Shown here: positions 43,975 through 53,800 of the stretch, one piece after another
Layout: each line of letters starts with the position of its first letter
How positions within the stretch are numbered: the stretch's first letter is position 1
NCBI GenBank assembly: GCA_946183365.1
Contig: CAMHAH010000009.1
Span: forward strand, 53,365 to 117,364
Reading direction: 5' to 3'
DNA length: 64,000 bases
Source: an uncultured Clostridia bacterium
Lineage (GTDB): Bacteria; Bacillota; Clostridia; Oscillospirales; Acutalibacteraceae
The notes under the pieces: model-generated
Told to the model about the DNA's origin: nothing
The model's database searches: none
Seen by the model: the letters and a program-made list of their open reading frames with translations, nothing else
Translations under genes and position numbers: made by a program

Positions 43975-46268
43975 TGAAAGTATTAAAAGGCTTAAAAGCA
44001 CTGGTAGCGTTGGTACTGACGCTGACGTTTATTGCGCTCGTACCGCTGAACACAGCGGCGGCAGCCAACAACGGCAAGTATGTATCCGAGGTCTACGTCG
44101 CCTACGGCAAGGACGCAGATGAGGCGAAAAAGACCCTCGAGGACAAGGGCTTTACCCCGGTAGACGGCAACCTCAACGACGGCGGCAAGACCTATGCCAT
44201 GATGGGCTACAAGACCACCGACGACATCCGCGACTCTATCACCGATCTTGCCGTCATGAACATGCGCGGCGACTACAGCGTAGAGGATTACAAAATGCTG
44301 CTGAAAGGTCAACGGACCGAGATCGCAGCGTTCCTGGACGAATTTATGGAGGTTATCCGTGAATACCGCGCCAACCTTAAAGACGGCAAAGCAAAGGCGA
44401 CCTATGTTCACGATCTCTTGAACAAATACATCGATGACGACACCGGTATGAAGATGGGCGACCTGCTCAATTCCGTGACCTTGCAGGATAAGGTCGGCGT
44501 TTCGGAAAGTATCGAGGCGGAGAACCCCGATCATCTCCCCGACCTCATCACCATTTTGCTGCAGGGCAACGCGCAGGTGATCAAGTCGATCGAGACCTTG
44601 CTCTCGATGGCGACCGATACCTCGTTTAATACATGGCTCGACCGTTTTGCAGACGTTGGCTACGACGGCGTGCTCGGTTTGATTGAGAACGAGCGTCCCG
44701 AGCTCAACACCGAAGCAAAACAGATACAGTATGCCGATAATGTTTACGGAGAAACCGCGGACTTGCTTGCCGCGGAATCCGCTAAGCTGGGCGAAATACT
44801 GAGACAATATGAGTACAGCGGTTTCTGGATCACCGACACGACCGACGAAGAAATCAGAAATAAGTTCGGCGACATCAACAACGATCCTAACGCCAAAACC
44901 AAATATCTGGATTGGCTCACGATCGGTACGATCCGCGAGGGCTTGTACAACTTTGAGTACGAAAGATTCAAAAAAGGCGAGCTGCTCTCTTTCTTTATGA
45001 CTCCCGAGGATTATGCCGACGAGCGTGAGATCTACATTCCGATGGCGTTCGCGCTCTCGAAGGGTCAGCGTTACGGACTGCCCTTCGTCAGCTTTATGCA
45101 GCTTATGACCTATGCGTTTGTTTCCGATGAGGGTTGGAAACAGAGCGCCGAAAAGATCACCGCCGGTTTTGACGGTCTCGATCAGATCTCGGTCTACCAG
45201 AACATCGACCGCGATATATATCGCGAGGATGGCTCTGTCGCCCTGACCGGCGCGGCACAGCGCTCAAACAACACCGCCGACGGTACGACCGGCGAAAAAG
45301 AGGATCAGCTGGATACCTTCGGAAAAATCACGGCAATCAGCTGGGCTGCTACCGCGGGACTCAGCGCTGTCACCTTTGCTTCCATAGCGATCAAAAACTC
45401 TTATGTCAACGCATATGAGGCAAACCCGTTCGTGTCTTATGAGAATGCGATTTTTAACAAAGATAACTACAACAGTATCAAGACAAACGAAATGACCAGC
45501 GTTTACATTAGCGGAAGAGACTCCACTATAGATATATTTCCGATGCAAGAAAAGGACGCCGCCTCTAAGCTGGCAAGGCTCGAAAAAGGACGTTTCGCGG
45601 TCAAGCTCGCCGGTGTCATTATGGTCGTGACGCTGGCTGTCGCCGTATTCTCCGCGGTCATGACGATCATCGACCTGTGCCGCGACAAGAGCTTTGAGCA
45701 GCTCCCGATCCCGAATTATCTGGTAGATAATTATACCGACGCGGACGGCGGCAGCTATTCGCTCAACTACAAGGCGGTCGAATGTAACCGTACGGATTAC
45801 TTCGGCGAGGATTACACAAAGCAGAAAAGCAACAGCGCCGACCTCCTTGCCGACGAGGGCAAGCAGTGGCTCGTGCTCTATGCCTCCAAGAACTCCAAGG
45901 CGGGCAAGCCCCTCACACCGAACTTCATCGTGCAGGAAAAAAGCGCAGCCCCCACGGGCTATGAGGGCGTAGTCCACCTGATCGGCGAAAAGGGCTCGGT
46001 CAACGTGGTCAGCCCCGCGTTCAAGGATTACTCCACCTTCAGCACCGTATGGCAGAACATAACAGGCGACTACTCCATGTATATTTTCTCTAAGCTCAGC
46101 AACGACGTCAAGACCTACGACGAATCGGCGGGCAACATGACCGCTTCTTCCATAGGCGGCGGTATGATCGCGCTTATCGGCTTTGGCGGACTCGTTTTAG
46201 GCGGCGCTCTCGGCGCAGTCATCGCCGTATTGATCGTCAAGAATAAAAAGAAAAAGGAAAATGCTTAA
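43971..46268 (+). CDS. Envelope paralog 3
   Basis: 765 residues; the ATGATG start overlaps the stop of paralog 2. Same order of signal peptide, beta-module (YVSEVYVAYGKDADEAK, then GNLNDGGKTYAMMGYKTT), helical region, two membrane helices (about 448-475 and 544-567), C-module (ADLLADEGKQWLVLYASKN) and terminal helix with a KNKKKK tail. The loop between the two mid-chain helices (with NPFVSYENAIFNKDNYNSI and VYISGRDSTIDIF) matches none of the other paralogs. The central helical part (residues about 235-330) also diverges. It is followed by paralog 4 with a one-base overlap. Confidence 0.85.
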   Translation: MMKVLKGLKALVALVLTLTFIALVPLNTAAAANNGKYVSEVYVAYGKDADEAKKTLEDKGFTPVDGNLNDGGKTYAMMGYKTTDDIRDSITDLAVMNMRGDYSVEDYKMLLKGQRTEIAAFLDEFMEVIREYRANLKDGKAKATYVHDLLNKYIDDDTGMKMGDLLNSVTLQDKVGVSESIEAENPDHLPDLITILLQGNAQVIKSIETLLSMATDTSFNTWLDRFADVGYDGVLGLIENERPELNTEAKQIQYADNVYGETADLLAAESAKLGEILRQYEYSGFWITDTTDEEIRNKFGDINNDPNAKTKYLDWLTIGTIREGLYNFEYERFKKGELLSFFMTPEDYADEREIYIPMAFALSKGQRYGLPFVSFMQLMTYAFVSDEGWKQSAEKITAGFDGLDQISVYQNIDRDIYREDGSVALTGAAQRSNNTADGTTGEKEDQLDTFGKITAISWAATAGLSAVTFASIAIKNSYVNAYEANPFVSYENAIFNKDNYNSIKTNEMTSVYISGRDSTIDIFPMQEKDAASKLARLEKGRFAVKLAGVIMVVTLAVAVFSAVMTIIDLCRDKSFEQLPIPNYLVDNYTDADGGSYSLNYKAVECNRTDYFGEDYTKQKSNSADLLADEGKQWLVLYASKNSKAGKPLTPNFIVQEKSAAPTGYEGVVHLIGEKGSVNVVSPAFKDYSTFSTVWQNITGDYSMYIFSKLSNDVKTYDESAGNMTASSIGGGMIALIGFGGLVLGGALGAVIAVLIVKNKKKKENA

Positions 46269-48520
46269 TGAAGGTATTGAAAAGTGTTAAAATTCTCGCA
46301 GCGCTCATATTGACGCTGACATTTATTGCGCTCGTTCCGCTTCAAACAGTCGCGGCAGCGGAGAATAAAGGCAAATTCGTCTCCGAGGTCTACGTCGCCT
46401 ACGGCAAGGACGCAGAAGCGGCTAAGAAGGCGCTGGGCGACAAGGGCTTCACTCCGATCGAGGGAAACCTGAATGAAAACGGCGATACATACGTTATGAT
46501 GGGCTACAAAACCACCGACAATATACGTGAATCGATCACCGACATCGCTGTCATGAACATGGACGGCAATTTCAACACCACCGAGTATACTGAGGTACTG
46601 CGCCAGAGAAAGACGCAGGTCGCGGAGCTTCTGAACGACTTTATGGCGACAATACGTGAATATCGCACGAACCTCAAAGCGGGTAAAGCCAAGGCTGTTG
46701 CCGTTCACGATCTTCTCAACAAGTACACAGATGATGACTCCGGTATGAAGCTCGGCGATCTGTTCAACAGCGAGACCTTGCAGGATAAGGTCGGCGTGAA
46801 TAAAAGTATCACCGACGAAAACAAAGGTAAGCTGCCCGACCTGCTGACGATCCTGATGCAGGGAAACTCCGCTTATATCCTGACTATCGAAAATATGCTT
46901 TCATTAGCGGCGGATACAAACGATAACACTTGGATAGATCGTTTTGCGGAAAAAGACTTTGACGATATGCTCGACGAGCTGGAGGACAGCCGTCCCGACC
47001 TGAACACTCCATCAAAGCGCGCGCAGTTTCTTGATACGGAATACGGCGATATAGCAACGGATCTTTCATCGTCAGTACCCACGCTGCGCAGCGAGTTCCT
47101 TGATTATGAAGCGACCGGGATATCTGTAACCGATGCGACAGAAGCCGACATCAAGGCTACTTTCGGTGATCCCGACACAGCCGATGAGGAACAAAAAACG
47201 GAGATATTGAAGAACATTATAGATTGGGAGGATACAGGCATCCTCTATGAAGCCCTTAAAAACTATGAAGGTGGTAATTTCGACAAAGGCGATTTACTTG
47301 ACTTCTTTATGGAAGATGTCGATGAAGACGACGTCGAACGTTACTACCCGATGGCGGCGGCGTTCACCGAAGGTCAGCGCGGCGGCATGGACTTTGTATC
47401 TCTCAAGGATATGATCCGCTACTCTTTCCTTGATTATGATTCGTGGAAAGCTGATATCGAGAAAAAAGCAAAGTTCCCGGACGATTTCAAAAGCTCGATT
47501 TATACAGGCATCAACCGCGAGATGTTCAAGACTGATGGTTCGATCGCCAAAACCGGCGCGGCAGCCAGAGAGGAAAATATCTCCTCATCAGAGACAACAA
47601 GCGCATGGGAAGAATCCAAGAGCACGATTTATACTATGCTGTTCTTCACCGGTTTTTCCGGATTTATGTACGGTATTGCAAAAATCGGTGAGAAAGTCAA
47701 CGAAGATTTTTTGCTCGAATATCTTGGAGATGTATTGGAACCACAGAGCGGCGCAAGAGATTTTGGTATTGTGAATAATGCGACCGAGGGATTACAACAA
47801 TCGATTGTAAATAGAAGAATAGGACCGATCAGTGGTGAGTATCAGCTTTTCTCGTACGGTGTAACGTTTTTTAAGTTCGCAACCATCTTCCTTGCGGTCG
47901 CGACTGCGGGATATACGATCTATACCCTCGCGCAAAAGGATGAGGTCAAACTCAAGCCCATTCCCAAGTATTTTGTAGACAACTATACCTCAGAGGACGG
48001 CGAGAGCTTCCAGCTCAACTATCAGGCAGTGGAGTGCAACCGCGCGGATTATAATCAGAATAAAAAACAAACCGGCGACAGCGCCGACCTCAACGCCGAC
48101 GAGGGCAGGCAGTGGTTGGCGATCTATGTCTCAAAGAACTCGATGGCAGGCAAGCCCATAATGACCGATTTCAAGGTCGCTGAGACCGCTTCCGCGCCCG
48201 GCGGTATGGACGGCAATATCCATACGCTCGGCGAAAAGGGAGCCGAAAATCTCACCAATGCTGATTATATGAACTACTCCAAGCTGTACTCGGGATATAA
48301 ATCTATCAAGGATAAGGTCTTCGGAGAAAGCAAGGCGTATGTATTCTTCAAGCTCAGCGATATCTCAAAGACCTACGACGAATCCGCAGGCAATATGACC
48401 GCGACCGCTATGAACGGCGGTATGATCGCGATCTGGTTATTCGGCGGATTGGCGCTGGGCGCAGTCCTCGGTATCGCAGGTACCATCTTTGTGAAAAAGA
48501 GGAAGAAAACAGAGGCGTGA
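46268..48520 (+). CDS. Envelope paralog 4 (most diverged)
   Basis: 750 residues; the ATG shares a base with the stop of paralog 3 (TAATG). The beta-module is retained (FVSEVYVAYGKDAEAAK, IEGNLNENGDTYVMMGYKTT, SITDIAVMNM). Mid-chain helices lie at about 451-475 and 533-558, separated by a loop unique to this copy (LLEYLGDVLEPQSGARDF). The C-module has ADLNADEGRQWLAIYVSKN, closer to that of the 1558-aa protein downstream than to copies 1-3, and a long insertion replaces part of the following strand region. The terminal helix ends KKRKK. A spaced region with a repeat and a possible promoter follows. Confidence 0.85.
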   Translation: MKVLKSVKILAALILTLTFIALVPLQTVAAAENKGKFVSEVYVAYGKDAEAAKKALGDKGFTPIEGNLNENGDTYVMMGYKTTDNIRESITDIAVMNMDGNFNTTEYTEVLRQRKTQVAELLNDFMATIREYRTNLKAGKAKAVAVHDLLNKYTDDDSGMKLGDLFNSETLQDKVGVNKSITDENKGKLPDLLTILMQGNSAYILTIENMLSLAADTNDNTWIDRFAEKDFDDMLDELEDSRPDLNTPSKRAQFLDTEYGDIATDLSSSVPTLRSEFLDYEATGISVTDATEADIKATFGDPDTADEEQKTEILKNIIDWEDTGILYEALKNYEGGNFDKGDLLDFFMEDVDEDDVERYYPMAAAFTEGQRGGMDFVSLKDMIRYSFLDYDSWKADIEKKAKFPDDFKSSIYTGINREMFKTDGSIAKTGAAAREENISSSETTSAWEESKSTIYTMLFFTGFSGFMYGIAKIGEKVNEDFLLEYLGDVLEPQSGARDFGIVNNATEGLQQSIVNRRIGPISGEYQLFSYGVTFFKFATIFLAVATAGYTIYTLAQKDEVKLKPIPKYFVDNYTSEDGESFQLNYQAVECNRADYNQNKKQTGDSADLNADEGRQWLAIYVSKNSMAGKPIMTDFKVAETASAPGGMDGNIHTLGEKGAENLTNADYMNYSKLYSGYKSIKDKVFGESKAYVFFKLSDISKTYDESAGNMTATAMNGGMIAIWLFGGLALGAVLGIAGTIFVKKRKKTEA

Positions 48521-48660
48521 TAAAAAGGCGCTGTCATTTCGAGGAGTCGGCATACTACCGACGATGCGGGGATCCCCTTCCTTCGGCAGCCGGTCGTAAT
48601 AACAAGGGGATCGCCGCGTGCCAAAGCCCTTGCAATGACTCTTTTGTGACTATTATAATA
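48521..48660. repeat. Inverted-repeat spacer with a possible promoter
   Basis: The ends (GTCATTTCGAGGAG and TTGCAATGACTC) are imperfectly complementary, and an inner pair GGGGATCCCCTT/AAGGGGATCGCC can fold. It resembles the GTCATTGCGA hairpin after ftsH. At its right end TTGCAA (48630) and TATAAT (48654) are 18 bases apart and could drive the beta-helix gene, though the predicted leader would be only about 11 bases. Confidence 0.45.
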
Positions 48661-48676
48661 ATATACGGAGGTTCCT

Positions 48677-50878
48677 ATGAATAAGACCTCAATCAAACAA
48701 AAAAAGACAGGATCTCGGATTAGCAGGCTCTTATCCGTCGTCCTCGTTCTGCTGATACTGCTGGCGGCGCTGCCGGTCTGTATCCCGGCGAGTGCTTTGA
48801 CGTCCGTCACCTACAAGCTCGAGATCACGACCGATTCCAAGGCTTCCTCATGGAACAAAGCGACGCTGAAAATCGGCTATAAGTCCGGCGGAAGTTCCGA
48901 TATTCTGGATATCAAGGACGACTTATCCGAAGGCAAAAAGGTGGAATGGACGTTTGAGCGTTCGGACACGGTTCCGTACTACCTTCAGATGTACCTTGAT
49001 TTCGGCGGCGGCTTTACCATTCGCCATCACAGCGGCAGGATCAAGCTTTACGCTGACGGCGAGGAGATGCTCAACGAGCCGTACAGCGCATACTCGTATC
49101 CGTTCAACAGTTCTAATACGACGCTGGATTTCACCGTCTGGGGCATGGCGCAAACAGAACTGGTCGATTCTAAAGGCGATAAGGCGGTGTATCCTACCTT
49201 CCGACACGCGTGGAAACGAGCGTTGGGACACAAAGACTTAACGGTGAAGCTCACGGAAGATACGACCGTGAATGAAACGCTGGAGACCGAAGAAACCGTC
49301 AATGTTGACCTGAACGGACATCTGTTGAACAACGCCGCGACGAATTCGCTGTTTGTCATAAAAGACCGCGGCAAGCTCTCTATCATCGACTCCGATCCGA
49401 CGCGCGATACCGGCGAGACCTTTCTCTGTACGACGGGAATGACGAGTATGGATGAAGCGGAAGCCCGCACCTATCCATTGAAAGGCGGCGGTATCTATCA
49501 CGGCGGTTCAAAAGAGAGCGGCGGCTTTGCCAAAGTGGAAAAGGGCGGCACGCTGTCCATGAACGGAGGCACCATCACCGACTGTCATTCAAAGGAGGGC
49601 AACGGCGGCGCGATCTGCTGCGAAGGAAAGCTGGATCTGAAGGACACCGAATTTATCTTCTGTACCGCATTGGAAGGCAACGGCGGCGCGATCTGCGTTT
49701 CGGGCAAGCCCGATATCAGCCTTGAAGGCGTTACCTTTGAAAGATGCTCGGCGGAAAGCGGCGGCGCGATCAGCTTTGAGAACGTTGAGACTGTCGGAAA
49801 GGTCAACAAGTTTGACAACTGTACCTTCAATAACTGTCAGGCGGAGGATTACGGCGGGGGGTATTACAATATCGGCAGAAGCACGATCACAGCCGACGGG
49901 CTGTCATTCAGCAATTGCCGAGCCGAGTGCGGCGGCGGTCTGTATATAACTTCCGGCGGCTCCCAGTTCGACTCCGTCGTGTATCCGAACACGATCGGTA
50001 ATTCTAAGTTCGAAAACTGCTCCGCAGAAGAATTGGGCGGAGGCATAGGTTATCGCAATGCCGCGGAGCTGACGCTCGATAATGTCGAATTCAACGGATG
50101 TAAAAGCGAAGATGACGGCGGCGCGATCTCCTTGCTTACCGACGTAGCTTACGGCCGTAACGATTACGGTCAACATGATATTCGCATAGACAACTGCGAT
50201 ATCCATCACTGTACCGCCGCAGACGAAGGCGGCGGGGTTTATATCTATGATGAGCATAGTACCGAAGAAAGAAACGATACGGCGCTTTACAACACTTCCG
50301 TTCACGATAACACCGCAAAAACAGGCGGCGGCGTCTATGTCGAATCCGGTTTTGTATATTTAGTTAATTCAGCCGTTACGGATAATACGGCGACCGGCAA
50401 AAACGGCGGCGGCGTTTATGTTGATTCCATGTACGATATCGATGTCGCGGGAACAACGGTCATCCGTGGCAACATCGCTAACGGCGCCGCGAATAATCTC
50501 TGCCTGCAAAACGGCAATTTTTCATCCGCTAAGCTGTACAGCGGCGGCTTGGAGGACGGCGCCTTTATCGGGATCAGCTCGACCGGCAGCGGCTCGGCGA
50601 CCGTAGGAAAGAACATCAGCCTATATCAGGTGAACAAATATCTTCACGCCGACGATTACGCGCGATCCTTATCGATGACAAACTTAAGAGAGGTCTCGAC
50701 GCCGCTGTTTGCGTCTGTGATCACGAATCATAGTTCCCTGATCATCATTATCGGCGGCGTGATCATTATCGCGGGCATAATATTGATCTTGTATTTCAAA
50801 AAGCGGAGAAAGGAGGGCAAGAAAGATGAAGCAAAAAATGAACAGACTGACACAAGTGCTGATGAAGAAAACGAATAA
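48677..50878 (+). CDS. Membrane-anchored beta-helix protein with GGAI repeats
   Basis: 733 residues. A signal peptide ends near PASA|LTS (about residue 41) and an N-terminal beta domain follows. A right-handed beta-helix (about 190-640) carries repeated GGAI/GGGVY turns (NGGAICCEG, GNGGAICVSG, SGGAISFE, GGGVYVES), the pattern used by polymorphic membrane proteins and many adhesins or polysaccharide-binding proteins. A C-terminal membrane helix (about 685-707, IIIIGGVIIIAGIILIL) with KKRRK places the helix outside and a short acidic tail inside. The last 53 bases overlap the next gene in another frame. CGGAGG precedes the ATG. Confidence 0.88.
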   Translation: MNKTSIKQKKTGSRISRLLSVVLVLLILLAALPVCIPASALTSVTYKLEITTDSKASSWNKATLKIGYKSGGSSDILDIKDDLSEGKKVEWTFERSDTVPYYLQMYLDFGGGFTIRHHSGRIKLYADGEEMLNEPYSAYSYPFNSSNTTLDFTVWGMAQTELVDSKGDKAVYPTFRHAWKRALGHKDLTVKLTEDTTVNETLETEETVNVDLNGHLLNNAATNSLFVIKDRGKLSIIDSDPTRDTGETFLCTTGMTSMDEAEARTYPLKGGGIYHGGSKESGGFAKVEKGGTLSMNGGTITDCHSKEGNGGAICCEGKLDLKDTEFIFCTALEGNGGAICVSGKPDISLEGVTFERCSAESGGAISFENVETVGKVNKFDNCTFNNCQAEDYGGGYYNIGRSTITADGLSFSNCRAECGGGLYITSGGSQFDSVVYPNTIGNSKFENCSAEELGGGIGYRNAAELTLDNVEFNGCKSEDDGGAISLLTDVAYGRNDYGQHDIRIDNCDIHHCTAADEGGGVYIYDEHSTEERNDTALYNTSVHDNTAKTGGGVYVESGFVYLVNSAVTDNTATGKNGGGVYVDSMYDIDVAGTTVIRGNIANGAANNLCLQNGNFSSAKLYSGGLEDGAFIGISSTGSGSATVGKNISLYQVNKYLHADDYARSLSMTNLREVSTPLFASVITNHSSLIIIIGGVIIIAGIILILYFKKRRKEGKKDEAKNEQTDTSADEENE

Positions 50879-53800
50879 GTTTCTCTTTGCGTCCCTTGCC
50901 GTCGTACTTGCCCTTGTCATAGGTCTTTTGGCGCATTTTCAGATGTTCGGGTTCCTTGTAAGAGCGGAAGAAGCCAAGGCGCTGTATGTCGGCGAGGTGC
51001 GTGTCTATCAGGGTAAGACCGCAGACGCCGCGGCAGACGCTTGTAAGAAGGACGGCTTTATCCCCATAGAGGGCAATCTGAACGAAGGTACGGATGAAGA
51101 CGCGGTCATCCTCGGCTACAGCACCACCGAGAATAAGGACGAGGCGATCACCGACGTGCGTATGATGCAGATGACCTCGGGCTTCAGCACGATCAACTAT
51201 AAGGATCTGGTCGCGCGGCAGTATCCCGGTCTGGATTCTGTGATCGACGAACAATACAACATCATCAAGGAGTTCAAAAGCAAGGTCGAGAACGGCAGCT
51301 ATAACGCAAAGACGGCGCTGAGATTCCTCAATTTGTATGAGATCCCCGAACTCAATATGAAGCTCGGCGACTATTACCTGAGTGATTCGCTCAATAAAGA
51401 AATGCTGCAAAAGCTGCTGCTCCAAACAGCTGCCGCAGTCAGCACGACCGTTTATAATCAGCTCGCGCTCGGCGTATCGGATTGCTCCGAGGATAACTGG
51501 GCAAGCCGCGTTTATCAAAACAAGGATATCCTCGAATTTCCCGAAAATGAGGACGGCGTCGAGGCGGGCGTCGATCCTTACGCACAGCTCGACAGAGACT
51601 ATCTGTCAAGTGCGGAACGGCTGGTTGACGTGATCCATGATTTCTCGACAAAGTATCAGACCGGTATCGCTCGGGTGAACGAGAACGACGGCAAGATGCC
51701 GGATCCCGATCCCGAAGAAGCCTCAAACGAAGAGCTGAGCGAGATCGGCTCCGAATCGCTCGCGCTTACAGCTTACGGCGTCCTCAATCAATACAAATAT
51801 GACGACAATACGCTGCTCGGTGATTGGCTCGTGGAAATGGGTAATCTGACGCTCAGCAATAAGGCGGAGCTGAGAAACCTCTATCCGCTGATCGCTTCCA
51901 TGACCCACGGTCAGATCGTCACGACACAGATGGTCGGATTGCCGGTCAGTACACTTTATCTGAACGAGCTTTCGGGCTCTGAAAATGATTTTGCCGATTC
52001 GATAAACGAAGCTAAAAAAGAGTGCCGTGATTTTAACAACGCCGAAACGATCTCCGTTTGGACGGGCGTGGATCAAAAGATTTTTGATCAGGAATGTGCC
52101 GTCACGGGCGACGCGCAGCGCTACACAAACCTAAAGGATACGGTGGAGAACCTTACAAAGCGCAACAAAGTTATCGCGACGCTCGAAGCCATTTCTTCCT
52201 GGTGTTCTACCATAACCTCGATCGCCGGAATAACGGCGCTTGGTATGCTCCCGAAAATGATGGTCGGCTGGTTTGCCAAGGACGCGGCGATATGGGCGGC
52301 AAATCATACGACCTTAGCATGGATCTTCGGCGGGCTCGCCAAGGGCGCCGCGTATGTGAGCGCGGGATGTACCCTCATCACCCTTGCTATCCTGCTCATT
52401 ATGCTCGTTGTGTTCCTGTACGATTGCCTCAAGCCCGAATGCGACGATCTTAGCTATACGGATATCCCAACGGTAACGATGGATCTGAGCGCTGACGTCA
52501 ACGACTCTGACAACAGAGGAATGCTGCGGTATGATCTCATTCAAAGCCCCGACGGCAAAGCCGATCTGAACGCTTACGAGGGCAAGCAGTGGAACGCGCT
52601 TTACTCCTCGCAGAATACGCAGGCAGGCAAGCCTATTGCTGTGCCGAACGACGGCGCACCGTTTATCATAAAGAAAAACGACGCCGAGAATCCGGCGGGA
52701 TATAAGGCGGTCAGGAACTTTGACGAGATCTACGCCGCCAACGTCAACGCAAATGTCAAAGAAAAAGACGCTCCCGCGGTATATCTGTTCTATTCATATC
52801 CGGGAGAGTCGGCAAACACCACAGAAGTAAAGGACGGGGATAAGCCCACAGAAAATCAGGACGATGATCCTCGGGAGACGACCGCTCCCACGGAGGCACA
52901 ACCCGATCCCGCTGAAAAGAAGCAGTACATCGCCTCGGTCTATCTCTCCTGTGAGGGAAGTGAGACCATAGCCAAAAGCAAGCTGACACAACAGGGCTAT
53001 AAAGTCATCGACGTCAACCTGACGCCGGAGTTAAGTGCGAATAAAAGATCGTATTCCTATCTCGGCTATACCGTCACGTCCAATGAGAAAGCGGCTGTCA
53101 CCGATATCAGGATGGCAAAGATCAAATCGACCTCACAGGCGGTGATGTACGGCACGGTAAAATACACGGCGGCAGGCTTTGACGGACACGGCAACTCCAT
53201 CTGCTATACAAAGGATACGAGCGTCGGTTCGCCGATCCTCGCCGATGATATCCAGATCGCGGATCAGCTGTCCGACGGCAAAAAGGGCTATGTACCCGTT
53301 TGCTATTTCGGCAGCGCGGCATATAACTTTGACGCCTGTGTGAACAACTCCAAATGGGACAAGGCAAAATATATTTTCTTCTCACCGTCCGAAAAAATCA
53401 CCTCGGGCACCGAGTATATCTCCGGCTTGTATTTTGTCAGCGGGGCAAACGCCGAGGAAGCAGGCTGGTCGCTTACCGAATACGCTGAAAAGCTCGGCGG
53501 CAAGCTGCTCGGAGAAGAGAATTTCACTAAGGGAAGACAATGGCATAAGAAGGTCATGGGACCGGAATACGGTATGAATTGTTATGTCAAGGATATGCAG
53601 ACATATCTTTGCTATACCACTACCTATGATCCGAAGCGCGCGATCTTTGACGTTCAGTTTTACGCGGGCACTCCGCGTATGCAGAACATGATGACGACGC
53701 TGACGGCGTATACGGGCAACAAGGATACGAACTATGCCCAGACCGGCTACGGCATTACGAACGTGTTTATGCAGAGCGCAAAGTCAATGCCTGAATATCA

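Noticed and set aside
48677..50878. Chlamydial-type Pmp autotransporter
   Set aside because: GGAI-like turns are present, but the protein ends in a single membrane helix with a basic stop-transfer, not a beta-barrel, as expected in a Gram-positive cell.
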